Below are positions 18,584-27,605 of a stretch of 64,000 nucleotides of DNA, piece by piece. Source of the DNA: Caproiciproducens sp. NJN-50 (lineage in GTDB: Bacteria; Bacillota; Clostridia; Oscillospirales; Acutalibacteraceae); assembly GCF_004103755.1 (NCBI RefSeq), contig NZ_CP035283.1:1798001-1862000 (forward strand). Reading direction: 5' to 3'. A program made the translations under genes and the position numbers. Every line of letters begins with the position of its first letter. Within the stretch, counting starts at the first letter, position 1. The notes beneath the pieces were generated by a model. It made no database searches, was not told the DNA's origin, and worked only from the letters and a program-made list of their open reading frames with translations.

Positions 18584-19180
18584 TCAACGGCGGTCCGACC
18601 CGCCGCTTTCCCCTGTCAGCTTTCCCAAATATCGGGCGGCTGTAAACTGTTTGCTGTCATCGATAAAGTATTTTAATTTATCGACGAGTTCCTTCGGCTG
18701 TTCCTTCATTCCGTTACGCGCCCATTGTATCACAATTCCGACAAGGCCGTACGTGTAAAACTCGGCGATAAAATTTTTATCGTTCTCACGAATTCCTTTC
18801 CCATCCTCCATCTCCCCTATGATTTCAATCAACAGGCTTTTGGTGAGGTTGAAGAAGTAGTCCTGAAAGGCATTTTGCCCTGTCACGTTAAATGCGTTTC
18901 TGTAAAAGCATTTTTCCCTCTTCATTGTGCTCAGAATATCCAGCATGACGTCGCTCCAGTCATGAAAAGTTTTTTGAGAGGATACGGCGGAGACCACTTC
19001 GTTATAATAAATCCAGTTGACCAAATCATACTTATCTTTAAAATGATAATAAAATGTCTGGCGGTTGACGCCGCATTTCTTCACGATATCTGAAACCGAT
19101 ATTTTTCTTAGGTCCTCTTTTTTCATTAGTTCCTTAACGGATTGGGCAATCGCCTTTTTCGTAATCAATGATTCTGACAT
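18584..19180 (-). CDS. TetR/AcrR-family transcriptional regulator
   Basis: The first 50 residues form a TetR helix-turn-helix (ISVSDIVKKCGVNRQTFYYHF). The remainder is a helical ligand-binding domain like that of the DhaS-type regulators (FYTYGLVGIVIQWARNG). It converges with the degenerate radical-SAM gene, and the two stops are only a few bases apart. Its target is not evident; the CNNM/CBS membrane protein gene lies just upstream of it on the same strand. Confidence 0.85.
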   Translation of the reverse strand: MSESLITKKAIAQSVKELMKKEDLRKISVSDIVKKCGVNRQTFYYHFKDKYDLVNWIYYNEVVSAVSSQKTFHDWSDVMLDILSTMKREKCFYRNAFNVTGQNAFQDYFFNLTKSLLIEIIGEMEDGKGIRENDKNFIAEFYTYGLVGIVIQWARNGMKEQPKELVDKLKYFIDDSKQFTAARYLGKLTGESGGSDRR

Positions 19181-19221
19181 AAGCGTCCCCTTTCCCGGCT
19201 GAATGTCTGAAAAGCAAATTT

Positions 19222-20484
19222 TCAGTCCGCTGCTTCCCGAATGGGCTCAGGAAGTTGGATCGATACCATCGTGGCCCGTCTGGCCGCCGCTTTTGTAACC
19301 GTGAATTTCATCTTTTGAAATTCGAAATTATCGCCTGCAGCCGGAATTTTGCCAAGCCGCTCCATGACCCACCCGCTGACTGTTACGGAGTCGGACTCGT
19401 CCTCTGATTGATCTATTTTAAAGAAATCGAACATATCGTCAAGGCTGACGGCACAGTTTACCTCATAGGACAAATCATTTATTTTCTTAAAATAATCTAT
19501 CACTTCATCGTGTTCATCCCAGATATCGCCTACGAGCTCTTCCAAAATATCCTCCATTGTGACGATGCCTTCCGTCCCTCCGAATTCATCCACAACAACC
19601 GCCATATGGGTTTTCATTTGCTGTAAAAGGCGCAGAAGGTCCGATATTTTCATGCCGGTTCCAACATAGGAAACTTTTTTGACTATCTGCGCGATTGCGG
19701 TTTCCCCTTTGTAAAGAGCCCGGAAATAGTCTTTTTCATGAATCATGCCAACAATGTTATCTATGGAATCTTCATAGACCGGCAGCCGTGAGTAACTTGT
19801 CTCAAGAAAAAGATCAGTAATTTTATCCATGGGCATTTTTCGGTCTACCGCGACGATATTAACCCTTGGAGTCAATATGTCATTTGCATCCAAATCATTA
19901 AATTCTATTGCGGAGCGGATCAGTTCACCGTTGCGTTCGTCAATTCCCCCATCACTCTGGGCCTCATCGACAAAAGTCATCAGTTCCTCCTGCGTAACTT
20001 TTTTTTCATCCCTGCGTTTAAAAACGTGGCCCAGCAGTTTTTTCCAGCCGGAAAAAAGATAGTTCAGAGGAGTAAACAGCATTACAAAAAAGTTTAAAAT
20101 CGGTGTTGCCGACAGTGCGAAACTTTCAGGACTTTCTTTCGCCAGAAATTTTGGCGATATCTCACCAAAAATCAATACTATTGCAGTCATAGCGGCCGTC
20201 GAAACAGTGACACCTGCGCCCCCGAACAGGCTTGTAAAAAGAATGGTTGCGACGGAGGCACTGGCAATATTTACGATATTGTTGCCAATCAGTATGGTGG
20301 ACAGCAGGCTGTCATAATTTTCCGCAAGCATTAGTGTGACGGCTGCACGGGTATTTCCGTTATTGGCCAGGCTTTTAATTCTCACCTTATTCAAAGTAGT
20401 AAACGCTGTTTCACTTGCTGAAAAAAACGCTGACATAAGGATAAACAACAGGATCAACAATATTTGAGACGTGGATTTATCCAT
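19222..20484 (-). CDS. CNNM/HlyC-CorC family membrane protein with CBS domains
   Basis: The 420-residue protein has the family order. An N-terminal DUF21 membrane domain with about four segments comes first (ILLILLFILMSAFFSASETAF). A tandem CBS pair follows at about residues 200-330 (DILTPRVNIVAVDR, GTEGIVTMEDILEELVG), and then a C-terminal CorC/HlyC domain. Relatives handle divalent cations such as magnesium; the older label hemolysin is not functional evidence. The ATG at 20484 follows AAGGGGACCTCC. The open frame reaches 20640 but that extension is unsupported. Confidence 0.88.
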   Translation of the reverse strand: MDKSTSQILLILLFILMSAFFSASETAFTTLNKVRIKSLANNGNTRAAVTLMLAENYDSLLSTILIGNNIVNIASASVATILFTSLFGGAGVTVSTAAMTAIVLIFGEISPKFLAKESPESFALSATPILNFFVMLFTPLNYLFSGWKKLLGHVFKRRDEKKVTQEELMTFVDEAQSDGGIDERNGELIRSAIEFNDLDANDILTPRVNIVAVDRKMPMDKITDLFLETSYSRLPVYEDSIDNIVGMIHEKDYFRALYKGETAIAQIVKKVSYVGTGMKISDLLRLLQQMKTHMAVVVDEFGGTEGIVTMEDILEELVGDIWDEHDEVIDYFKKINDLSYEVNCAVSLDDMFDFFKIDQSEDESDSVTVSGWVMERLGKIPAAGDNFEFQKMKFTVTKAAARRATMVSIQLPEPIREAAD

Positions 20485-20590
20485 GGAGGTCCCCTTAACT
20501 CTTAAAGTTTTTTTTATATTATCATAATTTCCATATTTTTTCAATTTCATTTTATTCTCAGAAACTTTTTGTAATAATTCGTTTTGACTC

Positions 20591-20619
20591 TTGCAAACAA
20601 TCCGTAAATATGATACTAT
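20591..20619 (+). promoter_or_regulatory. Sigma-A type promoter for the tRNA-Ala region
   Basis: TTGCAA and TACTAT are separated by 17 bases on the plus strand, about 35 bases before the first tRNA-like piece. It is divergent from the CNNM gene and is the only clear promoter for the tRNA unit. Confidence 0.6.
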
Positions 20620-20654
20620 GTTAAAGCTGTCGAAAAACATGACAGACGGGGTAT

Positions 20655-21000
20655 TAGCTCAGCTGGGAGCGCAAGCTGCCACCTGTACTCCCCCACAAGA
20701 AAAAGACAAACGAAAAATTGGAAAATCCGGAAAACCGCATGAATACTAGGTTTTCTGACATGAGGGGCATTAGCTCAGCTGGGAGCGCAACGTATCGGCT
20801 GTGCAACACCTCAAAAGTAAGCAAGTCAGAAAATTGAATATGCCGCAAATGCCTCAAAGTCAGGGGGTATTGCTAAATGGGGGTATAGCTCAGCTGGGAG
20901 CGCAACGTATCGGCTGTGCAACACCTCAAAAGTAAGCAAGTCAGAAAATTGAATATGCCGCAAATGCCTCAAAGTCAGGGGGTATTGCTAAATGGGGGTA
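20655..21000 (+). repeat. Tandem array of partial tRNA-Ala 5' pieces, about 115-bp period
   Basis: TAGCTCAGCTGGGAG, the D-arm of tRNA-Ala, occurs at 20655, 20771, 20886 and, in the intact gene, at 21001. The periods are 116, 115 and 115 bases. The second and third units are almost identical over their full length. Each has GCGCAACGTATCGG where the intact gene has GAGCGCCTGCATGGC, so none of the partial pieces has an anticodon or T arm. The first unit shares only the D-arm part. The array lies inside one transcription unit with the intact tRNA. Confidence 0.85.
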
Positions 21001-21069
21001 TAGCTCAGCTGGGAGAGCGCCTGCATGGCATGCAGGAGGTCAGCGGTTCGATCCCGCTTATCTCCACCA
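20994..21069 (+). tRNA. tRNA-Ala (anticodon GGC)
   Basis: The 76-base sequence folds as a full cloverleaf. The acceptor stem is GGGGGTA with TATCTCC and contains the G3:U70 pair that defines alanine tRNAs. The D arm is AGCTCAGCTGGGAGAGC. The anticodon stem is CCTGC/GCAGG with loop ATGGCAT, giving anticodon GGC. The T arm contains GGTTCGATCC. CCA is encoded. Confidence 0.97.
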
Positions 21070-21077
21070 AAAACAAT

Positions 21078-21113
21078 AAGCCACAAGGCCAAAACCTTGT
21101 GGCTTGCGTTTTA
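21078..21113 (+). terminator. Intrinsic terminator after tRNA-Ala
   Basis: AAGCCACAAGG pairs perfectly with CCTTGTGGCTT around a 6-base loop, followed by GCGTTTTA. It ends 44 bases after the tRNA. Confidence 0.75.
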
Positions 21114-21138
21114 TCTACGGTGACCGGGCACTTGATAA

Positions 21139-21190
21139 ATATCAGGGGAATGCGGAGATCAGTCATCTCATGATGGGTACTCCCTGATAT
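21139..21190. repeat. Inverted repeat downstream of tRNA-Ala
   Basis: ATATCAGGG at 21139 is repeated inverted as CCCTGATAT at 21182-21190, enclosing GAGATCAGTCATCTC, which itself has dyad symmetry. It could be a mobile-element end or a recombinase site. No gene is linked to it. Confidence 0.4.
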
Positions 21191-21230
21191 CCTCATTTTC
21201 ATAGAGCAATCCCATTACCAAAAGCGAGGA

Positions 21231-21270
21231 AAGAGCTATGTTTTCCAATTGGAGGACATAGCTCTTTTTG
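21231..21270. terminator. Bidirectional hairpin terminator
   Basis: AAGAGCTATGT pairs with ACATAGCTCTT, followed by TTTGG on the plus strand and preceded by A-rich sequence. It could stop transcription from either side of the IS110 remnant. Confidence 0.6.
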
Positions 21271-21274
21271 GTAC

Positions 21275-21590
21275 TCTAAAAGCGTAGATGTAAGACGCCG
21301 ACGGGCGTTTCGCATTTGCGCTTATTCTTTTACAATAAGAGAGTAATTGGTCCGGCGTGGCTCTTTTTGGAGCGAAGCCTCCGACATAAAAACTGCCGGC
21401 CATCCCTTATTGTAAACGTTCGATTAAGCAGGTTGAAACCCTACGGGGCTTTCGCGTAACGAACCAAACTGAATCGCAATAAGCGCAGATGGGCAACAAT
21501 TACAAACATCTATTCAGGAGGTTCGGAATGATCAGCGTGGGTATCGACGTGTCAAAAGAAAAGAGCACTGTCTGCATAGTGATCCATGGT
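21275..21590 (+). mobile_element. Left part of an IS110-family element with a truncated transposase
   Basis: The ATG at 21528, behind an AGGAGG site, opens MISVGIDVSKEKSTVC, the characteristic first residues of IS110-family DEDD transposases (Asp7 is the first catalytic residue). The frame leaves homology after about 18-20 codons and stops near 21608. The long leader from about 21275 is typical of IS110 elements. The rest of the element is missing, replaced by the end of the Y-family polymerase gene. This copy differs from the IS110 element at 39.9-41.8 kb. Confidence 0.7.
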
Positions 21591-22697
21591 AATTGCTCCG
21601 TGATATGATTTTTTTATCGTCGGATTTGTCAGATTTTCGATATCATATCCGGCCGTCAAGACAAGCTGGTCGGTCACAAGCCGTTTATCCACCAGATCAA
21701 GCACCAGCAGATCGGTCATTTCCCGCACGATCAGCTTCGCTTTGTCAAAAGTATAGGCGGATTGCAGCACCTGCCCCGATCCAACACTGTTTGAGCCTGG
21801 CTTATATGCTTTAATATCGGCAATCGTGCATGGCTCCCACCCCCATGCGTGGTCGATCAGCAACTCGGCGTTGACGCCGAACAGCCTGTACAGTAAATCC
21901 TCGTTATAGTAATCGGTAGGTTTACCGAGAGAGCATCTCGCAATATCCCCCATCGTAAAGAGGCCGTGTTCCTCCAGCTTCTTGGCATATCCTTTTCCAA
22001 CACGCCAAAAATCTGTTAAAGGCCGGTGCGACCACAGCAGGCGACGGTAGCTCATTTCGTCTAATTCGGCGATCCGCATACCGTTGTTATCAGCTGGTAT
22101 GTGCTTTGCCTGGATATCCATAGCGATCTTGCTGAGGTACAGGTTTGTGCCAATTCCAGCCGTTGCTGTAATGCCAGTTGTTTTGAGTACATCCAGAATC
22201 ATTTCCTTGGCAAGCTCACGGGCTGAGAGATTGTAGGTGTTCAGATATGCGGTGGCATCAATAAATACCTCGTCAATGGAGTAGACATGAATATCCTCGG
22301 GTGCGATGTACTTCAAATAAATATTGTAAATCCGTGTGCTGTACTCTATATAATAGGCCATCCTCGGCGTTGCGACAATATAATCCAACGAAAGACCCGG
22401 TGAGGATTTCAGTTCGGTATCGTTACAGGAGGCACCGGAAAAGGCTCGTCCCGGTGCTTTGCGCAGCCGTCCCGCATTTACTTCCTTGACCTTCTGTACG
22501 ACCTCAAACAGCCTCGCCCTGCCGGGGATGCCGTATGCTTTGAGGGAAGGAGAGACGGCGAGGCAGATGGTTTTTTCGGTGCGGCTTGCATCAGCGACAA
22601 CGAGGTTGGTGGTCAGCGGATCAAGCCCTCGTTCCACGCACTCGACCGAAGCGTAGAAGGATTTTAGATCGATTGCGATATAGGTCCTGTTCTCCAT
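21552..22697 (-). CDS. Y-family DNA polymerase, C-terminus truncated
   Basis: The product resembles UmuC/DinB-like translesion polymerases carried on Firmicute mobile elements. Residues 1-20 hold IAIDLKSFYASVE with the first metal Asp; YSIDEVFID near residue 130 holds the second catalytic acids. The little-finger region follows. The protein should continue past DHYG, but here it ends DHYADSALFF because the last codons come from the antisense strand of the IS110 remnant. At 381 residues it lacks the normal tail. The start at 22697 has GGAGAATAAGC. Catalytic residues are intact, so residual activity is possible. The gap to virB4 (22698-22999) shows no other gene. Confidence 0.8.
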   Translation of the reverse strand: MENRTYIAIDLKSFYASVECVERGLDPLTTNLVVADASRTEKTICLAVSPSLKAYGIPGRARLFEVVQKVKEVNAGRLRKAPGRAFSGASCNDTELKSSPGLSLDYIVATPRMAYYIEYSTRIYNIYLKYIAPEDIHVYSIDEVFIDATAYLNTYNLSARELAKEMILDVLKTTGITATAGIGTNLYLSKIAMDIQAKHIPADNNGMRIAELDEMSYRRLLWSHRPLTDFWRVGKGYAKKLEEHGLFTMGDIARCSLGKPTDYYNEDLLYRLFGVNAELLIDHAWGWEPCTIADIKAYKPGSNSVGSGQVLQSAYTFDKAKLIVREMTDLLVLDLVDKRLVTDQLVLTAGYDIENLTNPTIKKSYHGAITMDHYADSALFF

Positions 22698-22999
22698 GCT
22701 TATTCTCCGGCCTCCTCCTTTAAAAGTCATCTGTTTGCAGATTGAAATTACAGAGTTCCCATTTTACGTTTCCCCACTATGCTTCATGAAAAACCACGTT
22801 TCAGGGGTACCATTCGTTGAAATATATAGTACATTACCCTAAAATTAGAAACCAAGTTGTTTCAGCGTTTTCACAATGTCTGATAAAGTGCATTTAACAT
22901 CGCACTTATTATACCATGCTTAACCGCAAGAGGGTCCGTGCCGTCACAGAGATGTGGCGGTTTTTTTATCCAAAATCCAATCGGGAAGGAAGATGCCAA

Positions 23000-24853
23000 A
23001 TGGCAAAGCAGCAGAAGACGAAAATGCCGCCGCAGGAGGATATCCGCATGCAGGAATTTCTGGACATGATCGCACCCTCGGTGATCAAGTTTTTCACGGA
23101 TTATTTTATCTGCGGCAACACATTTCGGTGCGTTTGGGCTTTGCGTGAATACCCGACGACGACCGATGAGCAGGCCATCTTACGCTATCTCGGAGAAAAA
23201 GACGGCGTAACCCTGCACCTCTACACCAGGCACGTCACACCCATGGAGGAAAGGAAAATCATCTCAAATGCTGCGAACAAAAACCGTATGCAGCGGAGCA
23301 GCACACAGGATCTTCAACAAACCGTCACAGCTGAGTCGAATTTACAAGACGTCACCACCCTTGTCACACAGATGCACCGGAGTAAGGAGCCGCTTCTGCA
23401 TACGGCGGTTTACATCGAGCTCTCCGCCCACAGTCTGGAACAGCTCGGTCTGCTTCAAACCGAAGTGCTGACAGAACTCATTCGTTCCAAGCTCAATGTA
23501 GATAAACTCCTGCTCCGCCAGCAGCAGGGATTCCAGAGCGTCATCCCCTCCGGCTGGAATGCGTTTTCCAGCCAATTTGAGCGGGTCCTGCCCGCAAGCT
23601 CCGCCGCCAACCTGTACCCGTTCAACTATTCGGGCAAAACAGATCCCCATGGCTTTTACCTGGGCCGCGATAAGTTCGGCTCAAACGTAATCGTGGACTT
23701 TGATAAGCGGGACGATGATAAAACCAACAGCAATATTTTGATCCTTGGCAATAGCGGCCAGGGCAAAAGCCACCTTTTGAAGCTGATCCTCTGCAATATC
23801 CTTGAATCCGGAAAAAGCGTGATCGGCCTCGATCCGGAACATGAATACGTTGATCTGGCCGAAAACCTCGGGGGATGCTTTGCCGACCTCATGAGCGGCC
23901 AGTATATGATCAACCCTTTGGAACCCAAGACCTGGGACGAAGGCGGCAGCCCCGAGGACAAGGAAGCGCCCCAGGCATTCCGGCAGCGCACAAAGCTCAG
24001 CCAGCATATTTCTTTCCTGAAGGACTTTTTCCGCTGTTACAAGAATTTTTCCGACCGCCACATCGATGTTATCGAAATCATGCTGGGTAAGCTCTATGAA
24101 AAATGGGGGCTCAGCGACCGCACCGATTTCAGCAAGCTGGAGGCCGCTGATTACCCCATCCTTTCCGACCTGTACGCGCTGATTGAGGATGAGTACAAAA
24201 GCTACGACCAGGCAAAATATCAGCTCTACACCGCCGAGCTCCTGCAGGAAATCCTGCTGGGGCTCCACTCCATGTGCCAGGGCGCCGAGAGCAAATTCTT
24301 CAACGGCCATACCAATGTGACTTCCAACCGCTTTATTGTGTTTGGCGTCAAGGGATTACTGCAGGCCAGCCGGAATGTCAAGAGCGCTCTCCTGTTCAAC
24401 GTCCTTTCCTTTATGTCCGACAAACTGCTGACCGAAGGCAATACGGCCGCCAGCATCGACGAGCTGTATCTGTTCCTGACCAACAATGGCGGCGGGAACG
24501 GTAACAATTATGTGGTCATTGAGTATATTCGAAGCTGCATGAAGCGGGTACGGAAAAAGGACTCCGCCATGATTCTGGCCTCGCAGAATCTCGAAGATTT
24601 CAACATCGAGGGCATCAGGGAGCTGACGAAGCCGCTGTTTTCCATCCCCACGCACGCGTTCCTCTTCAACGCTGGCAACATCGACAAGCATTTTTACATC
24701 GACTCCCTGCAGCTCGAGGAATCCGAGTACAACCTGATCCGTTACCCCCAGCGGGGCGTCTGCTTGTATAAATGCGGCAACGAGCGGTATAACCTGATGG
24801 TCACCGCACCGGAGTACAAATCAAAACTCTTCGGTACGGCCGGAGGCCGCTGA
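23000..24853 (+). CDS. VirB4-like conjugation ATPase
   Basis: VirB4 powers assembly of the type IV secretion channel. The 617-residue product has an N-terminal VirB4-type domain and an ATPase domain with Walker A LILGNSGQGKSHLLK near residue 250 and a later SIDELYLFL block consistent with Walker B. It belongs with the ATPases of Clostridium difficile CTn-type and Tn1549-like elements. The ATG at 23000 follows GGAAGGAAG. The genes that usually precede it (Maff2-like peptide, PrgI, VirB6-like) are absent, so the transfer module is incomplete here. Confidence 0.88.
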   Translation: MAKQQKTKMPPQEDIRMQEFLDMIAPSVIKFFTDYFICGNTFRCVWALREYPTTTDEQAILRYLGEKDGVTLHLYTRHVTPMEERKIISNAANKNRMQRSSTQDLQQTVTAESNLQDVTTLVTQMHRSKEPLLHTAVYIELSAHSLEQLGLLQTEVLTELIRSKLNVDKLLLRQQQGFQSVIPSGWNAFSSQFERVLPASSAANLYPFNYSGKTDPHGFYLGRDKFGSNVIVDFDKRDDDKTNSNILILGNSGQGKSHLLKLILCNILESGKSVIGLDPEHEYVDLAENLGGCFADLMSGQYMINPLEPKTWDEGGSPEDKEAPQAFRQRTKLSQHISFLKDFFRCYKNFSDRHIDVIEIMLGKLYEKWGLSDRTDFSKLEAADYPILSDLYALIEDEYKSYDQAKYQLYTAELLQEILLGLHSMCQGAESKFFNGHTNVTSNRFIVFGVKGLLQASRNVKSALLFNVLSFMSDKLLTEGNTAASIDELYLFLTNNGGGNGNNYVVIEYIRSCMKRVRKKDSAMILASQNLEDFNIEGIRELTKPLFSIPTHAFLFNAGNIDKHFYIDSLQLEESEYNLIRYPQRGVCLYKCGNERYNLMVTAPEYKSKLFGTAGGR

Positions 24854-24883
24854 TCATCGGAAAAGAGATGAAAAATTTTGGAC

Positions 24884-25927
24884 ATGAAAGAACAGCGGTT
24901 CGGGATTGAAATCGAGATGACAGGCTTGACCCGTGAGGCTGCTGCACGGGTGCTGTCCGAACATTTCGGGAATCCCGTCAGCCGCGACGGGGGGTATTAC
25001 GGCGAATATTCTGTTTTGGACAGTGAGAGCCGCCGCTGGAAGGTCATGAGCGACGGCAGCATCACCTGTCAGAAAAAAGAAGGAGGCAGGCTTGTTCCCG
25101 CGGACCATGATTACAGTGTGGAGCTGGTCAGCCCCATCTGCCATTGGGGTGACATCGAAATCATCCAGGAAATCGTGCGGAAACTGCGCGGCGCCGGAAT
25201 GATCGCCGATAAAAGCTGTGGGATCCATGTGCATGTGGACGCCTCTCCGCACAACGCGAACACTCTGCGCAACATCACCAATATCATGGCTGCGAAAGAG
25301 GATCTGATCTATAAGGCCATGCAGGTGGAGGTTGCCCGCGAGCACCAATATTGCAGAAAGGTCGATCAGCGTTTTCTTGAAGAACTCAATCGCAAAAAAC
25401 CCAGAACGCTCAATGAGGTCAGCCGCATCTGGTACGGAGGCGCAGACCGGAGCTACCACCATTACGACGATTCCCGTTACCACTGCCTGAACTTACATAG
25501 CGTGTTCCAAAAGGGCACAATTGAGTTCAGGCTTTTTAATTCCACCACTCATGCTGGAAAGATCAAGGCATATATCCAGTTCTGCCTCGCCATTTCCGCG
25601 CAGGCCCTCAACCAGCGCTGCGCCAGCAGGCAGAAAACCCACAGCACCAATGAAAAATATACTTTCCGCACCTGGCTTTTACGGCTTGGGCTGATTGGGG
25701 ATGAATTCAAAACCGCCCGGCTGCATCTGCTGGAGCATCTGGACGGCTGTATCGCGTGGAAAAACCCCGAGCAGGCTATACAGCAAAAGCAAAGGTTACG
25801 GCAGAAAAAAGAAAAAGAACTGGAATCGGCCGCAGAAAGCCAAGCCCAACAGGAGACTGCAACGGCCACTCCACAGCAGGAACCGGCCGGGGAGGACGAG
25901 TCCCCGGCCCTTGTCATGCGTATGTAA
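24884..25927 (+). CDS. Amidoligase-family protein (glutamine-synthetase-like fold)
   Basis: The N-terminal FGIEIEMTGL and the later GIHVHVDAS and GTIEFRLFNSTTH blocks match the Amidoligase_2 family, predicted COOH-NH2 ligases with a glutamine-synthetase-like fold. A charged coiled-coil and Gln-rich tail covers the last 60 residues. The family is known from comparative studies to pair with gamma-glutamylcyclotransferase-like proteins, exactly as here. The substrate is unknown, but a gamma-glutamyl or peptide tag is likely. The ATG at 24884 is chosen; a TTG at 24878 is an alternative. Confidence 0.85.
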   Translation: MKEQRFGIEIEMTGLTREAAARVLSEHFGNPVSRDGGYYGEYSVLDSESRRWKVMSDGSITCQKKEGGRLVPADHDYSVELVSPICHWGDIEIIQEIVRKLRGAGMIADKSCGIHVHVDASPHNANTLRNITNIMAAKEDLIYKAMQVEVAREHQYCRKVDQRFLEELNRKKPRTLNEVSRIWYGGADRSYHHYDDSRYHCLNLHSVFQKGTIEFRLFNSTTHAGKIKAYIQFCLAISAQALNQRCASRQKTHSTNEKYTFRTWLLRLGLIGDEFKTARLHLLEHLDGCIAWKNPEQAIQQKQRLRQKKEKELESAAESQAQQETATATPQQEPAGEDESPALVMRM

Positions 25928-25950
25928 ACATATAAAGGAGATGTGTTTTT

Positions 25951-26469
25951 GTGAGCAAATCTATGCTGTATATCGCTTACGGCAGCAACCTTAACCTTCC
26001 GCAGATGGCTTACCGCTGCCCGACCGCCAAAGTGGTTGGAACAAGCGAGATCAGGGATTATGAACTGCTGTTCCGCGGCGGACGCCGTGGGGCGGTTGCC
26101 ACCGTGGAGCCGCTCAAGGGGGCAAATGTTCCCATTCTGTTATGGAAGATCCGGCCTGCCGACGAGCAGGCACTCGACCGGTATGAAGGATACCCCCATT
26201 TTTATCACAAAGAGATCCTGCCGGTGCAACTTGGGGGAAAGACACAACCGGCCATGGTCTACATCATGAACGACAGGCATCCCTTCGGGACCCCTTCGGA
26301 TTACTACCTGGGAGTCATCATGGAGGGTTATAAAACGGCGAACTTTGATACGGATTTTCTGGAAAGGTCCGTGGAAAAGTCCATCCGTCTGGCCGAAGAA
26401 CAAGAGCAGTCCGAACAGGAATCATCGGATCTGGAACAAGGCAGTCTGTTCAATATGAAATGGAAATAA
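25951..26469 (+). CDS. Gamma-glutamylcyclotransferase (AIG2-like) family protein
   Basis: YGSNL at residues 10-14 is the GGCT substrate-binding loop. The acid in LDRYEGYPHFY near residue 75 is in the position of the catalytic Glu. Enzymes of this family release 5-oxoproline from gamma-glutamyl amines. It begins at GTG 25951 with GGAG ten bases upstream, 23 bases after the amidoligase, so the pair could make and undo the same gamma-glutamyl bond. The last 30 residues are Glu/Gln-rich and probably disordered. Confidence 0.87.
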   Translation: MSKSMLYIAYGSNLNLPQMAYRCPTAKVVGTSEIRDYELLFRGGRRGAVATVEPLKGANVPILLWKIRPADEQALDRYEGYPHFYHKEILPVQLGGKTQPAMVYIMNDRHPFGTPSDYYLGVIMEGYKTANFDTDFLERSVEKSIRLAEEQEQSEQESSDLEQGSLFNMKWK

Positions 26470-26561
26470 CGCTCAATCGATTATTGCAATAGGAGCGTAA
26501 AGCGGACGCCCTACTACCCGCCGGGGTGTCTGTTCTTTTCTGCCCAAAGGAGGAATGCTTC

Positions 26562-27605
26562 ATGGCCGCACCCGCTGTGGCCCTTGCAGTTAAGGCGGCG
26601 GTTGCCGCCGCCACAGACAAACGGACGTGGAAGGTGATCGCAGTAACCATCACCGCTGTCCTGATGCCCTTTATTCTTGCCGTACTTTTACTCATGAGTT
26701 TTCTCTCCGGGGGCGCGGCACACAACAACGACGCTGTGAATCTCGCCTTCCACGGAGGGACGATCTCCTCGGATGTTCCCTCTGAATATCGGCAGCATAT
26801 TGAAGAAATGCAAGATGCGTTCAGCCAGCTGGACGATGCGATCGCACAGCTACATATTGAATCCGGGGACGGAAGCCTCGACTCCACGCGGGTCAAGGCT
26901 GCTTTTTATTCTCTGTATTTCGGCGCCGACTCCCTGCAGGGGGTGGACTACGATTCGTTTGCCGGCTGCTTTGCAAAAACGGAAACCCGCACCCGCACTG
27001 TTCAGAATCCGGATGGAACCCATACTGAACAGAGCTATGACGCAGCTGTTCCGCTGACTGATCTCAATCAGGTCTATAAGAATCTTGACAGACTCCTCGG
27101 CCGGACCGTCACGGACGATGAAAAATCCAATGCCGATGAAATCTGTAAAAGAGCTTTGGGCGAAACCGGCACAGGGCCCACCGTCTCATCGCAAGTCCCC
27201 TCCACTGCCGGCCTGATTTCCCCTGTCGGAAGTAACTGGCGAGCACTGGTCACCTCGGAATTCGGACCCCGCATTGACCCGATCAACGGAAAAGCCACTG
27301 TCCATACAGGCATCGATCTGGGCGTACCGACCGGCACACAGGTCCATGCGGCGAAGGATGGAACTGTTTCCAAGATTGCCTGGGATCCTGACGGCTATGG
27401 GAATTATCTTATGATCGACCATGGCGGCGGGCTGGTCACGCTGTACGGACACTGCTCCCAAATTATCGCCCATGCAGGGCAAGCTGTCAAAGCCGGCGAC
27501 GTCGTCGCACTTTCTGGAAACACCGGCCACAGCACAGGCAGCCACCTGCACTTTGAAGTGCGCATCGGCGGCAAGGCAGTCAACCCCAGAGGGTATCTGC
27601 CGTAA
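26562..27605 (+). CDS. Membrane-anchored M23 peptidase of the conjugation module
   Basis: The start at 26562 has AAAGGAGGAATG. A hydrophobic segment (TITAVLMPFILAVLLLMSF) anchors the protein near residue 35. A helical stalk follows, then a C-terminal M23 domain at about residues 235-345 with the zinc ligands in VHTGIDLG (His, Asp) and HLHFEVR. LytM-type enzymes cut peptidoglycan cross-links, here probably to open the wall for the transfer channel. In related elements an NlpC/P60 domain often accompanies M23; none is visible. Confidence 0.88.
   Translation: MAAPAVALAVKAAVAAATDKRTWKVIAVTITAVLMPFILAVLLLMSFLSGGAAHNNDAVNLAFHGGTISSDVPSEYRQHIEEMQDAFSQLDDAIAQLHIESGDGSLDSTRVKAAFYSLYFGADSLQGVDYDSFAGCFAKTETRTRTVQNPDGTHTEQSYDAAVPLTDLNQVYKNLDRLLGRTVTDDEKSNADEICKRALGETGTGPTVSSQVPSTAGLISPVGSNWRALVTSEFGPRIDPINGKATVHTGIDLGVPTGTQVHAAKDGTVSKIAWDPDGYGNYLMIDHGGGLVTLYGHCSQIIAHAGQAVKAGDVVALSGNTGHSTGSHLHFEVRIGGKAVNPRGYLP

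Noticed and set aside
20655..21000. CRISPR array
   Set aside because: The repeated unit is about 115 bases with no spacers, derives from tRNA sequence, and no cas gene is present.
20916..21173. An 85-codon plus-strand frame across the tRNA-Ala gene
   Set aside because: It contains the IAQLGERLHGMQEVSGS type sequence that arises from translating tRNA-Ala genes, and it overlaps the intact tRNA.
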